This document shows positions 8,277-16,105 of a stretch of 64,000 bases of DNA, piece by piece. This stretch comes from Porphyrobacter sp. LM 6 (GTDB lineage: Bacteria; Pseudomonadota; Alphaproteobacteria; Sphingomonadales; Sphingomonadaceae): assembly GCF_001720465.1 (NCBI RefSeq), contig NZ_CP017113.1, positions 1,178,001 to 1,242,000 on the forward strand, read 5' to 3'. A model generated the notes under the pieces. It ran no database searches and had not been told where the DNA came from. It saw nothing but the letters and a program-made list of their open reading frames with translations. The position numbers and the translations under genes are program-made. Each line of letters opens with the position of its first letter. Position 1 is the stretch's first letter.

Positions 8277-8291
8277 TGTCCTACGGTGTCA
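8277..8291. promoter_or_regulatory. Candidate operator TGTC-N6-TGTCA upstream of yeiH
   Basis: The sequence TGTCctaCGGTGTCA shares TGTC-N3-CGGTGTCA with positions 12129-12143 in the divergent SQ-locus promoter. A further TGTC lies just upstream in the same gap. The two matches in the two largest non-coding gaps of one locus suggest a common regulator, perhaps the LacI protein at 14172-15179. This is inference from the repeat only. Confidence 0.4.
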
Positions 8292-8335
8292 CAAGCTTAC
8301 CGCGCACCCACCCGCATTGCAACTGCGCGGGGCGG

Positions 8336-9601
8336 TCAGGCGAACAGGTTGTCCTCTTCCTCCGGGCGACGGATGGTGGGCAGGAGCCATTGGAACCACG
8401 CCAGCGCGACGAGGTAGGACGAGGCGGCAAACACGAACAGCGGCACAAAGCCGAGGCCCGCGTCCAGCACCCGCCCGGTGATCAGGCTGATCGCTACCCC
8501 GCCCATATTGCCCATGAAGGCACCAAACGCGGTTACGCGCCCGACCTTGGTCTCGGGCACGACATCGGTGATGGTCGAGAAGATCGAGAGCGAGAAGCCC
8601 TGATGGCCCGCCATCACCACCCCGATCATCACCGCCACCGGCCAGAACGAGTTGAGCTCGAGCACCAGCGGCAGCGGCGCGACCAGCAGGGCCGAGCCGA
8701 GCATCACGCCCTTGCGCACGCGGTTGACGCTCACCCCGCGTTCCAGCAGCCGGGTCGAAATCCAGCCCGCCGCGAGCGCGCCGAGGCCCGATCCGGCAAA
8801 GGCGATGGCGAGCGGTATTGCCAGCTCCAGCGTCGAAAGCCCGAATTCCTTGCGGTAGTAATCGGCCAGCCAGAAATTGATGAACCACCAGGTCATGTCC
8901 GACAGCGCCTTGGCGACGATTATCGCCCAGGTCTTGCGATTGGCGAGGATCGATCCGTAGCTGTCGTCCACGTCTGCCGTGCTCGACGCCGAAACATGGC
9001 TGCGCTCATTGAGCTGCGAAAGGCCGCGCGCCAGCCACATCCATGCCGCGAGCGACAGAAATCCGCCGATCCCGCCCGCCACCAGCGCACCGCGCCAGCC
9101 CACCGCCAGTGCCAGCGCCGGAATGACAAAGGGCATGGCGATCGTTCCCGCGCCTGCCAGCATCGTCGCAAAGCCGAAAGCGAAGCTGCGCTTGTCGGGC
9201 GGGAACAGGGTGGCGACGGTCTTGATCGTCAGCGGGGTCTGCACCGCCTCGGTCACGCCGAGGCCCATTCTGGCCGCGACCACCTGCCAGGTGCTCAGCG
9301 CCCAACCATGCGCCATCGCGGCGAGGCTCCAGGCCGATGCGCCGACCTGCATCGAGCGGTTGACCCCGAGCCGGTCGACCAGCCAGCCGGTGAACAGAAA
9401 GGCAAAGGCGGCGGAGAACTGCGTGACGGCGGCCAGATCGCCGAAGTCGCTATCGGTCCAGCCGAAATCCTTCATCATGTCGGGCTTGAGGATCGCGATG
9501 ATCGGGCGGTCCATCGCGTTGAACACGCCCGCGATGCACAGCACTGTGAACAGCGACCAGCGCAGCTTCGTGGTCAGGGGCGAGGACGATGCGGTCATCA
9601 C
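8336..9601 (-). CDS. MFS transporter (ACS/hexuronate-transporter-like), probable sulfoquinovose-glycoside importer
   Basis: A 421-residue major facilitator with about twelve hydrophobic segments. The first segments, including FNAMDRPIIAILKPDM and the loop GWLVDRLGVNRS (the MFS DRxG-type motif), resemble the anion:cation symporter (ACS) group that carries hexuronates and other acidic sugars. An anionic sulfo-sugar is therefore a plausible substrate. It lies between the TonB-dependent receptor (105 bases away) and the yeiH gene, in the same direction, so receptor and carrier would move substrate through the outer and then the inner membrane. Agrobacterium uses an ABC importer for the same purpose, and no ABC genes are present here. 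An ATG at 9598 is an equally good start. Confidence 0.85.
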   Translation of the reverse strand: MMTASSSPLTTKLRWSLFTVLCIAGVFNAMDRPIIAILKPDMMKDFGWTDSDFGDLAAVTQFSAAFAFLFTGWLVDRLGVNRSMQVGASAWSLAAMAHGWALSTWQVVAARMGLGVTEAVQTPLTIKTVATLFPPDKRSFAFGFATMLAGAGTIAMPFVIPALALAVGWRGALVAGGIGGFLSLAAWMWLARGLSQLNERSHVSASSTADVDDSYGSILANRKTWAIIVAKALSDMTWWFINFWLADYYRKEFGLSTLELAIPLAIAFAGSGLGALAAGWISTRLLERGVSVNRVRKGVMLGSALLVAPLPLVLELNSFWPVAVMIGVVMAGHQGFSLSIFSTITDVVPETKVGRVTAFGAFMGNMGGVAISLITGRVLDAGLGFVPLFVFAASSYLVALAWFQWLLPTIRRPEEEDNLFA

Positions 9602-9652
9602 GGCATCCTATCGATGAGCGGCCACGCTGGCCATCGGGAGGCGGAAATTATC

Positions 9653-9680
9653 AGGGCCGCCGGATCGCTCCGACGGCCCT
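9653..9680. terminator. Hairpin between the SQ-locus TonB receptor and its MFS carrier
   Basis: Arms AGGGCCG (9653-9659) and CGGCCCT (9674-9680), with an inner CGGA/TCCG stem. On the coding (minus) strand it lies 27 bases after the receptor stop codon and is followed by an AT-rich stretch. It may act as a partial terminator or RNA-stabilising stem that lets the receptor be made in excess over the downstream genes. Confidence 0.55.
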
Positions 9681-9706
9681 GTATTTTTGTCACGACCTGA
9701 GGGCGC

Positions 9707-12022
9707 TCAGAACGTCCGGACGCGCAGGCTGATGCCGAAGTAACGGTCCGCATCGCGCGGGATCTGCAGGCGGCGGCCGCCTTCGACGTTGAGCAGCACG
9801 TAGCTTTCATCGGCGATGTTGCGGGCGTGGAAGGTCACGCGGTACTTGTCGTCCGGATCCGAGAAGCCGAGCGAGGCGTTCCACATGCCGTAGGGATCGA
9901 TCACGGTCGACGCAGCCTGGCCAAGGTCCGACCACTGGCGGCTGGTGTGGCGGTAATCGGTGTTGAGGTACATCTGCACCCCGCCCAGATCAGCCGTGTA
10001 ATCGCCGCCGATGGTGTAGACGAACTCGGGCGCGAGCGGCAGCTTGGTGCCGTTGCGCGCGTCGGGCGCGTTGGTGGTCGGGTTGGGGTTGAATTCCTTC
10101 ACTCGCGCATCGGCATAGACGGCGCTCGCACGCAGGTTCAGCCCGTCGAACGGATTGACCACGAGGTCGGCTTCGAAGCCTTCGCTCTTCACCGTACCGG
10201 CGTTGGTCAGGTTCGAAATGGTCGCGCCGTTGACGACGATGAAGTTGTTCGCCTGGAAGCCGTCGTATTCGACCGTGAAGGCGGCAACGTTGAGCTGCAC
10301 GCGGCGATCAAGGAACTGCGACTTCACGCCGACTTCGAAGCTGTCCGACAGTTCTTCGCTGATCGGCACCGCGTTGTTGGGCGCGGTGTGGTTGAAGAAC
10401 ACGTTGAACGCCGGACCCTTGTAGCCGCGGGTGTACGAGCCGTAGAGCATGATGTCGTCAGCCGGCTTGAACTGCAGCACGGCCTTGCCCGACAGGTTGC
10501 CGTTGGTGGTGTCGCCGCGGCTGGTGTTGGTGCCATTGCCGCCGCTGGCGATCGTGCCGCCAGCCGGGTTGCCGTTGGTGCCGGGGCCGGTCGCGGGCAG
10601 GCCGGTGGTGGCGTTCACCGCGGGTGCGCGGGTGTGGACGAAGGTCAGATCATCCCAGGTGTAGCGCAGACCGCCGGTCAGCGAGAGCGCATCGGTGAAC
10701 TGGTAGGTCGCCTGACCGAACACGGCGTAGTTCTGCGAACGCACGTCGCTGCGCGAGGTGGCGAAGGGGAACAGGGTGTTGACCGGGTCATTGAGGTTGC
10801 ACGGGGTGGCGCCGCTCGGCGCGACCGGCAGGGTCGAGGTCGTGCAGGTCACGTTGCGACGGGTGAAGTCCTGCGTGTTGTCCGACTGCCAGGCGAACAC
10901 GCCGGCCTGATAGAAGAACGGCTTGGTCTGGTCCGACGCGATGCGGATTTCGGCCGAGACCTGTTCGGTCTTCACCGTGCCGACGTCATGCAGCTGGCCC
11001 GCACCGACAATCGCACGCGGCAGGAAATCGCCTTCGCGGTTTTCGGTGTTTTCCCAGTTGCGGTAGCCGAGCACGACGCTGAGCGTGTGGGTGTCGCTCA
11101 CCTCGAAATCGCCCGAACCGGTGAGGCTCCACTGCGTATCCTGCGTGCTGGTGACGAGGTTGTGGTTGATGAAGCGCTGGTCTTCACCCAGTGCGACACC
11201 GCGCGGCAGGCCCAGTTCGGCATCCTGCACCGCGCCGCGGCTGGCACCGGTCACGTCGGCGCAGCAATCGTCATCGGCCTTGTAGTAATCGGCGATCAGG
11301 CGGACCTTGTTGCCGCCGTCGTTGTAATCCATGATCCCGCGCAGGCCGTAACGCTCGTAGCCGTTGACCTTGCGGTTGGTGCCGCCGTTGATGTTGGTGA
11401 TGTTGCCATCATAGCTGCCGTAGAAGCCGGTCAGGCGGGCGCTGAGGTTCTCGCCAATCGGACCCGACAGCGCGGCACGCAGGCGGTATTCGTCCTTTTC
11501 GAACCAGTCGGCGTTGAATTCGGCTTCAAATTCGTCGGTGCCGCCCTTGGAAACGATGTTGACGAGGCCGGCGCTCGCGTTGCGGCCGAACAGCGTGCCC
11601 TGCGGGCCGCGCAGCACTTCGATCCGCTGCAGGTCGACGAGGTCCATGAAGGCCTGGCCCGAACGCGACAGCACGACGCCGTCGACAACGGTGGACACAC
11701 TCGGTTCCGCCGCGACCGAGAAGGAGATGGTGCCGACGCCGCGCATCACGATCGCGCTGTTGGCGCTGGTGGTGCCCTTGCGGAAGGTCACCGAGGGGAC
11801 GACGGTGGAGATGTTTTCGAGGCTGATGACCCCTGCCTGCGCAAGGCGATCGGCCGAGACCGCGGTGATCGCGATCGGCACATCCTGCACATTTTCCTCG
11901 ACCTTTTGCGCGGTGACGATGATTTCCTCGACCTGCGCGGCGGCGGGTGCGGTGTACATCAGCGCCAGCGAGCTGGCCGAAAGTGCGAGCGCCTTGAGCG
12001 CAATACGGGTGTTGGCAGACAT
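9707..12022 (-). CDS. TonB-dependent outer-membrane receptor of the sulfoquinovose locus
   Basis: A 771-residue receptor with a signal peptide (about residues 1-29, ending TAPAAAQ), a TonB-box-like EEIIVTAQK (about 32-40), a plug domain with VEVLRGPQGTLFGRNASAG-type signature (written RIEVLRGPQGTLFGRNASAG here), and a beta barrel ending in a C-terminal phenylalanine (RVRTF), as needed for Bam recognition. An adjacent cysteine pair (DDCCAD) lies in an early extracellular loop. It is divergent from the sulfoquinovosidase gene and heads the leftward operon, so it most likely imports an SQ glycoside such as sulfoquinovosyl-glycerol. The substrate is inferred only from position. It is also similar to many sphingomonad receptors of unknown ligand. 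Confidence 0.9.
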   Translation of the reverse strand: MSANTRIALKALALSASSLALMYTAPAAAQVEEIIVTAQKVEENVQDVPIAITAVSADRLAQAGVISLENISTVVPSVTFRKGTTSANSAIVMRGVGTISFSVAAEPSVSTVVDGVVLSRSGQAFMDLVDLQRIEVLRGPQGTLFGRNASAGLVNIVSKGGTDEFEAEFNADWFEKDEYRLRAALSGPIGENLSARLTGFYGSYDGNITNINGGTNRKVNGYERYGLRGIMDYNDGGNKVRLIADYYKADDDCCADVTGASRGAVQDAELGLPRGVALGEDQRFINHNLVTSTQDTQWSLTGSGDFEVSDTHTLSVVLGYRNWENTENREGDFLPRAIVGAGQLHDVGTVKTEQVSAEIRIASDQTKPFFYQAGVFAWQSDNTQDFTRRNVTCTTSTLPVAPSGATPCNLNDPVNTLFPFATSRSDVRSQNYAVFGQATYQFTDALSLTGGLRYTWDDLTFVHTRAPAVNATTGLPATGPGTNGNPAGGTIASGGNGTNTSRGDTTNGNLSGKAVLQFKPADDIMLYGSYTRGYKGPAFNVFFNHTAPNNAVPISEELSDSFEVGVKSQFLDRRVQLNVAAFTVEYDGFQANNFIVVNGATISNLTNAGTVKSEGFEADLVVNPFDGLNLRASAVYADARVKEFNPNPTTNAPDARNGTKLPLAPEFVYTIGGDYTADLGGVQMYLNTDYRHTSRQWSDLGQAASTVIDPYGMWNASLGFSDPDDKYRVTFHARNIADESYVLLNVEGGRRLQIPRDADRYFGISLRVRTF

Positions 12023-12128
12023 GGTGATTCTCTCCCCTCCTGTTGGTCGACTCGTGCGGGCGGCAGGCTAAGACCTTCGCCCGTGCGGTCGATCTTTCGG
12101 CCATCGGGTTGCGCTTTCTGTCCCGTTA

Positions 12129-12143
12129 TGTCAAGCGGTGTCA
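12129..12143. promoter_or_regulatory. Candidate operator in the divergent SQ-locus promoter
   Basis: TGTCaagCGGTGTCA lies between the divergent TonB receptor (start 12022) and sulfoquinovosidase (start 12187) genes. It overlaps the 11-base palindrome GTGTCAGACAC (12138-12148). The same TGTC-N3-CGGTGTCA pattern recurs at 8277-8291. It is a candidate site for the locus LacI regulator; no footprint or family consensus was available to me. Confidence 0.45.
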
Positions 12144-12186
12144 GACACGGCCAAGGGACGGGCCGGGAGAGGAAATCGGGGCTGGC

Positions 12187-14175
12187 ATGGTGCAGCTGGA
12201 GGCGAGCGAGGGGGGCATTGATGTGCGGCTGGCTGGCCGCGCCGTCCTTAAGCATCGCCCGGATTGTCCTGCAATTTCCGTTGCTTCCGGCCAACCGCAA
12301 GTCACCATGGTGCGCGGCAATTTCCGCCTTGATGATGCGCCTGTGGCAGCAGAGCCACTCACCCACAGCAATCGCGATCCAGGCGGGGAGTGGGTGCTTT
12401 CCAGCGCCGATGGCAGCGTCCGCGCGGGTGTGAGTCTTGCGCCGGATGCATCGCGCCTCAACGTCCAGGCGCCGGGCGGGCATGACCGGATCACCATCGA
12501 TTTCGTGCTGGGCGATGATGACATCGTGTGGGGCGGAGGCGAGCAGATGAGCTACCTTGCCCTCAATGGCCGCAAATTCCCGATGTGGACCAGCGAGCCT
12601 GGCGTCGGCCGAGACCCCGGCACGCCGCTGACCGATCAGGCCAGCGCGGACGGAAGCTTCGCGGGCGGGGATTACTGGACCACCAATTACCCCGAACCCA
12701 CAGTTCTGAGTTCGGCCGGCTGGGCGATGAGCCTCGCCAATGCCGAATATTGCGAAATCGACTGCACTGCGCCGGAGCGGCTGCGGGTGCATGTCTGGTC
12801 GGGCGAAGTCGCCATCGATCTGTTCGAAGGCGCGCCTGCGGAACTGACCCGCCAGCTCGGCGCACGCTTTGGCCCGCGACAGGCGCTACCTGAATGGGCG
12901 CTGGGCGGCGCGGTGGTTGGCCTCAAGCAGGGCGAGGCCAGCTTCGACCGGCTCGAGGCGCTGATCGATGCAGGCGCGGCGGCCTCGGGCCTGTGGTGCG
13001 AGGACTGGGTCGGCATCCGCGAGACGAGCTTCGGCCGCCGCCTGTTCTGGGACTGGCAGTGGAACCCAGCGCGTTACCCCGATCTGCCGGCCCGCATCGC
13101 CAGCCTTAAGGCGAGAGGCATCCGTTTCCTCGGCTATGTGAACCCCTATCTCGCCGTCGATGGCCCGCTTTACCCCGAGGCGGCGGCGCTCGGCTTCTTC
13201 GCCAAACGGCTGGACTCGGACGAACCCTATCTCGTCGATTTCGGCGAGTTCGAGGCAGGCGTGGTGGACTTCACCAACCCTGAGGCCGCCGCATGGTTCG
13301 CCGAGGACGTGATCGGCAAGCGAATGCTCGATTTCGGGCTCGATGGCTGGATGGCGGATTTCGGCGAATATCTGCCCACCGACCTGCGTCTCCACGATGG
13401 CGACCCGATGCAGGAGCACAACCGCTGGCCGGTGCGCTGGGCCGAGGTCAACGCCCGCGCCGTCGCCTCGCGCGGGCGGACAGGCGATGTGCTGTGGTTC
13501 ATGCGCGCAGGGCACACCGGCGTGCAGGCGCATTGCCCCTTGCTGTGGGCGGGCGACCAGTCGGTCGATTTCAGCCGCCACGACGGGATCGGGACGGTGG
13601 TGACCGCCGCGCTCTCATCAGGCCTTGTCGGCAATGCATTCAGCCACTCGGACGTCGGCGGCTACACCAGCCTGTTCGGCAATGTCCGCACCATCGAGCT
13701 GATCCTGCGCTGGTACGAGCTGGGCGCGTTCAGCCCGGTGTTCCGCACGCACGAGGGCAACCGCCCCGACGACAACCTCCAGATCGACAGCACCCCCGAA
13801 CTTGTCGCCGGCTTCGTGCGCTGGAGCCGCGTCCACGCCGCGCTTGCGCCCTATGTGCAGCATCTCGTCACCGAGGCGCAGGCCACCGGGCTGCCCGCCC
13901 AGCGCGCGCTGTTCCTGCACTATCCTGACGACCGCGAGACCTTCACCATCCAGGACCAGTTCCTCTACGGTGCCGACCTGCTGGTCGCCCCGGTAATCGA
14001 AGCGGGGGCGACGATGCGGCGGGTTTATTTGCCGCAGGGCACATGGCGGCACCTGTGGAGCGGCGAGGCCTACGCGCCCGGCTGGCACGATGTTCCTGCC
14101 CCCATCGGCGCGCCGCCCGTGTTCTACCGCGAGCACAGCGCCTTTGCCGACCTGTTCAGGAGACTCGCCGTATGA
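12187..14175 (+). CDS. smoI: Sulfoquinovosidase, glycoside hydrolase family 31 (YihQ/SmoI type)
   Basis: A 662-residue GH31 enzyme that hydrolyses alpha-sulfoquinovosides to SQ. The catalytic nucleophile is D391 (GWMADFGEYLPTD) and the acid/base D457 (LLWAGDQSVDFS). The sulfonate-recognition residues known from YihQ and the Agrobacterium enzyme are all present: K247 (VVGLKQGE), E272 (LWCEDW), R285 and W288 (SFGRRLFWDW) and Y493 (SDVGGYTSLFG). This is the KERWY version found in Agrobacterium, as opposed to QQRWY in E. coli, and the numbering is shifted by only two from what I recall of the Agrobacterium enzyme. No signal peptide is visible, so it is cytoplasmic. The ATG at 12187 gives the family length (E. 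coli YihQ 678); the frame is open further upstream but lacks homology. It overlaps the LacI gene by four bases. Confidence 0.93.
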   Translation: MVQLEASEGGIDVRLAGRAVLKHRPDCPAISVASGQPQVTMVRGNFRLDDAPVAAEPLTHSNRDPGGEWVLSSADGSVRAGVSLAPDASRLNVQAPGGHDRITIDFVLGDDDIVWGGGEQMSYLALNGRKFPMWTSEPGVGRDPGTPLTDQASADGSFAGGDYWTTNYPEPTVLSSAGWAMSLANAEYCEIDCTAPERLRVHVWSGEVAIDLFEGAPAELTRQLGARFGPRQALPEWALGGAVVGLKQGEASFDRLEALIDAGAAASGLWCEDWVGIRETSFGRRLFWDWQWNPARYPDLPARIASLKARGIRFLGYVNPYLAVDGPLYPEAAALGFFAKRLDSDEPYLVDFGEFEAGVVDFTNPEAAAWFAEDVIGKRMLDFGLDGWMADFGEYLPTDLRLHDGDPMQEHNRWPVRWAEVNARAVASRGRTGDVLWFMRAGHTGVQAHCPLLWAGDQSVDFSRHDGIGTVVTAALSSGLVGNAFSHSDVGGYTSLFGNVRTIELILRWYELGAFSPVFRTHEGNRPDDNLQIDSTPELVAGFVRWSRVHAALAPYVQHLVTEAQATGLPAQRALFLHYPDDRETFTIQDQFLYGADLLVAPVIEAGATMRRVYLPQGTWRHLWSGEAYAPGWHDVPAPIGAPPVFYREHSAFADLFRRLAV

Positions 14176-15179
14176 GCCGCGCCAACATCCGTGATGTCGC
14201 CGCCCGCGCGGGCGTGGCGGTCAAGACCGTCAGCCGCGTGCTCAACGGCCACCCCTATGTCAGCGCCGAGCTGCGCGAGCGGGTCGAACAGGCGATGGCC
14301 GATCTCGATTACCGCCCCTCGGTGGCGGCGCGCATCCTGTCGGGCGCGAAGTCGGGCCAGATCGCGCTGATCTACGACAATCACAGCCCCTATTACATGT
14401 TCCAGATCCAGAAGGGGTGCTGGGACGTGTGCCATGAAAGCGGCATCCGCCTGCTGGCCCAGCCGGTCGATGTCGCCGATCCGCGCGTCGGCGATCAGGT
14501 GCGCGGGCTGGTGAGCGAGACCCATGTCGATGGCATCATCCTGTCATCGCCCGTCACCGATTGCGACAGCGTGCTGCGCGCGCTCGAGACGATGGACGTG
14601 CCCTTCGTGCGCATCTCGCCGGGCACCAACCATGCGCTCACGTCGAGCGTGTTCATGGACGACGCGCAGGCCGCCGATGACATGACCACGCATCTGATCA
14701 ATGCGGGCCACCGCCGGATCGGGTTCATCAAGGGCCATTCGAACCACATGGCATCCGACGACCGCCTGTTCGGATACCGCCGCGCGCTCGATCGCGTCGG
14801 TATTCCGTTCGAGCCGCAGATGGTGGTCGATGGCGAGTTCGATTTCGATTCCGGAGTGGCGGGGGCCAAGGTGCTGCTCGATCAGCCCGACCGCCCGACC
14901 GCGATCTTTGCCTCGAACGACGATATGGCTGCCGGTGTGCTCGCCGTGGCGCATGATCGCGGGATCAATGTGCCGGCCGATCTTTCGGTCGCCGGGTTCG
15001 ACGATACCACGCTGGCGCGCACCGTGTGGCCGCCGCTTACCACCATCCGCCAGCCGATGGCCGATCTGGCGCGTACCGCCACCCAAATCCTGATTGCAGG
15101 CGGGGACATCACCCACAAACGCCTACCGCATGAACTTGTCGAGCGCGCTTCGGTCGCTCCCCCAAAGAGGAACATCTGA
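14172..15179 (+). CDS. LacI-family transcriptional regulator of the sulfoquinovose locus
   Basis: A 335-residue LacI/GalR regulator. The N-terminal helix-turn-helix reads NIRDVAARAGVAVKTVSRVL with hinge helix YRPSVAARILSG, followed by a periplasmic-binding-protein-like effector domain (LIYDNHSPYYMFQIQKG, then SPVTDCDS and GFIKGHSNHMASDDR, and VAGFDDTTLARTVWPPLTT). It is embedded in the SQ operon, with a 4-base overlap to smoI upstream and a 1-base overlap to the aldo-keto reductase downstream, so it is probably autoregulated and induced by SQ, a glycoside or a pathway intermediate. Its likely sites are the TGTC repeats at 12129-12143 and 8277-8291, although these are not the usual CG-centred LacI palindromes, so the pairing is uncertain. 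Confidence 0.9.
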   Translation: MSRANIRDVAARAGVAVKTVSRVLNGHPYVSAELRERVEQAMADLDYRPSVAARILSGAKSGQIALIYDNHSPYYMFQIQKGCWDVCHESGIRLLAQPVDVADPRVGDQVRGLVSETHVDGIILSSPVTDCDSVLRALETMDVPFVRISPGTNHALTSSVFMDDAQAADDMTTHLINAGHRRIGFIKGHSNHMASDDRLFGYRRALDRVGIPFEPQMVVDGEFDFDSGVAGAKVLLDQPDRPTAIFASNDDMAAGVLAVAHDRGINVPADLSVAGFDDTTLARTVWPPLTTIRQPMADLARTATQILIAGGDITHKRLPHELVERASVAPPKRNI

Positions 15180-16105
15180 TGAGTGAACTGCCCCTGCCTC
15201 CCGCGTCGAGAGTTCTTGGCCGCCAGCTTGACAGCAGCGGGATTGAAGTCTCCCCGATTGCCTGGGGGATGTGGCGGCTGGCCGAGAATGGCCGCACGGC
15301 CGCCGACGCGGCCAAGCTGGTTCACGCGGCGCTCGATGCCGGGATCACCTTCCTCGACACCGCCGATATCTATGGCTTTGACGGCAAGGGCGGGTTCGGC
15401 GATGCCGAGGCGCTGCTCGGCGAAGTGCTGGCCGCAGAACCCGGACTGCGGGACAAGATGGTGCTGGCGACAAAGGGCGGCATCCTGCCCCCGCTGCCCT
15501 ACGATCAGAGCGCGACCTATCTGAACACCGCGATCGAGGACTCGCTGCGCCGCCTGAAAGTGGACAGCGTCGATCTGTGGCAGATCCACCGCCCCGATAT
15601 CCTTGCCCACCCGCAGGAAGTGGCGCGGGTGCTGGATGATGCGGTGGCGAGCGGGAAGGTGAAGACGCTCGGCGTCTCGAACTTCACGCAGGCTCAGATC
15701 GCGGCGCTCCAGCACTTCCTCGGCAACAAGCTGGTGGCGACCCAGCCCGAAATCAGCCCGCTGCGCATCACCTGCTTCGAAAATGGCGAGCTTGATCAGG
15801 CGATGATGATGGGGCTGACCCCGCTGGCATGGTCGCCGCTTGGGGGCGGCAGGCTCGCCGCGCCGGAAACCGCGCGCGACAAGGCGGTGGCCGCTGCGCT
15901 CGACATCGTCGCCGAGGCGCAGGGCGTGTCGCGCACGGTCGCGGCCTATAGCTGGCTGATGGCCCACCCCGCCGGGATCATCCCGATCATCGGCTCGCAG
16001 AACGCCGCGCGCATCGCGGAAGGTGCCGAGGCGCTCAAGGTGCGCTGGACGCGGACAGATTGGTACGCGGTGCTCGTCGCCGCGCGTGGAGAGAGGCTGC
16101 CCTGA
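15179..16105 (+). CDS. smoB: Aldo-keto reductase, SmoB-like (6-oxo-glucose reductase candidate)
   Basis: A 308-residue aldo-keto reductase with the complete catalytic tetrad D60, Y65 (FLDTADIYG), K99 (LATKGG) and H137 (LWQIHRPD). The C-terminal part IIPIIGSQNAARIAEGAEALK is the NAD(P) phosphate-binding segment of the family. In the sulfo-SMO pathway SmoB reduces 6-deoxy-6-oxo-glucose, the product of SQ desulfonation, to glucose. The same job is expected here because the gene lies between a sulfoquinovosidase/LacI pair and an SsuD-like monooxygenase, with 1-base overlaps (TGATG) on both sides. Without context it would be called a generic aldo-keto reductase. Confidence 0.85.
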   Translation: MSELPLPPASRVLGRQLDSSGIEVSPIAWGMWRLAENGRTAADAAKLVHAALDAGITFLDTADIYGFDGKGGFGDAEALLGEVLAAEPGLRDKMVLATKGGILPPLPYDQSATYLNTAIEDSLRRLKVDSVDLWQIHRPDILAHPQEVARVLDDAVASGKVKTLGVSNFTQAQIAALQHFLGNKLVATQPEISPLRITCFENGELDQAMMMGLTPLAWSPLGGGRLAAPETARDKAVAAALDIVAEAQGVSRTVAAYSWLMAHPAGIIPIIGSQNAARIAEGAEALKVRWTRTDWYAVLVAARGERLP

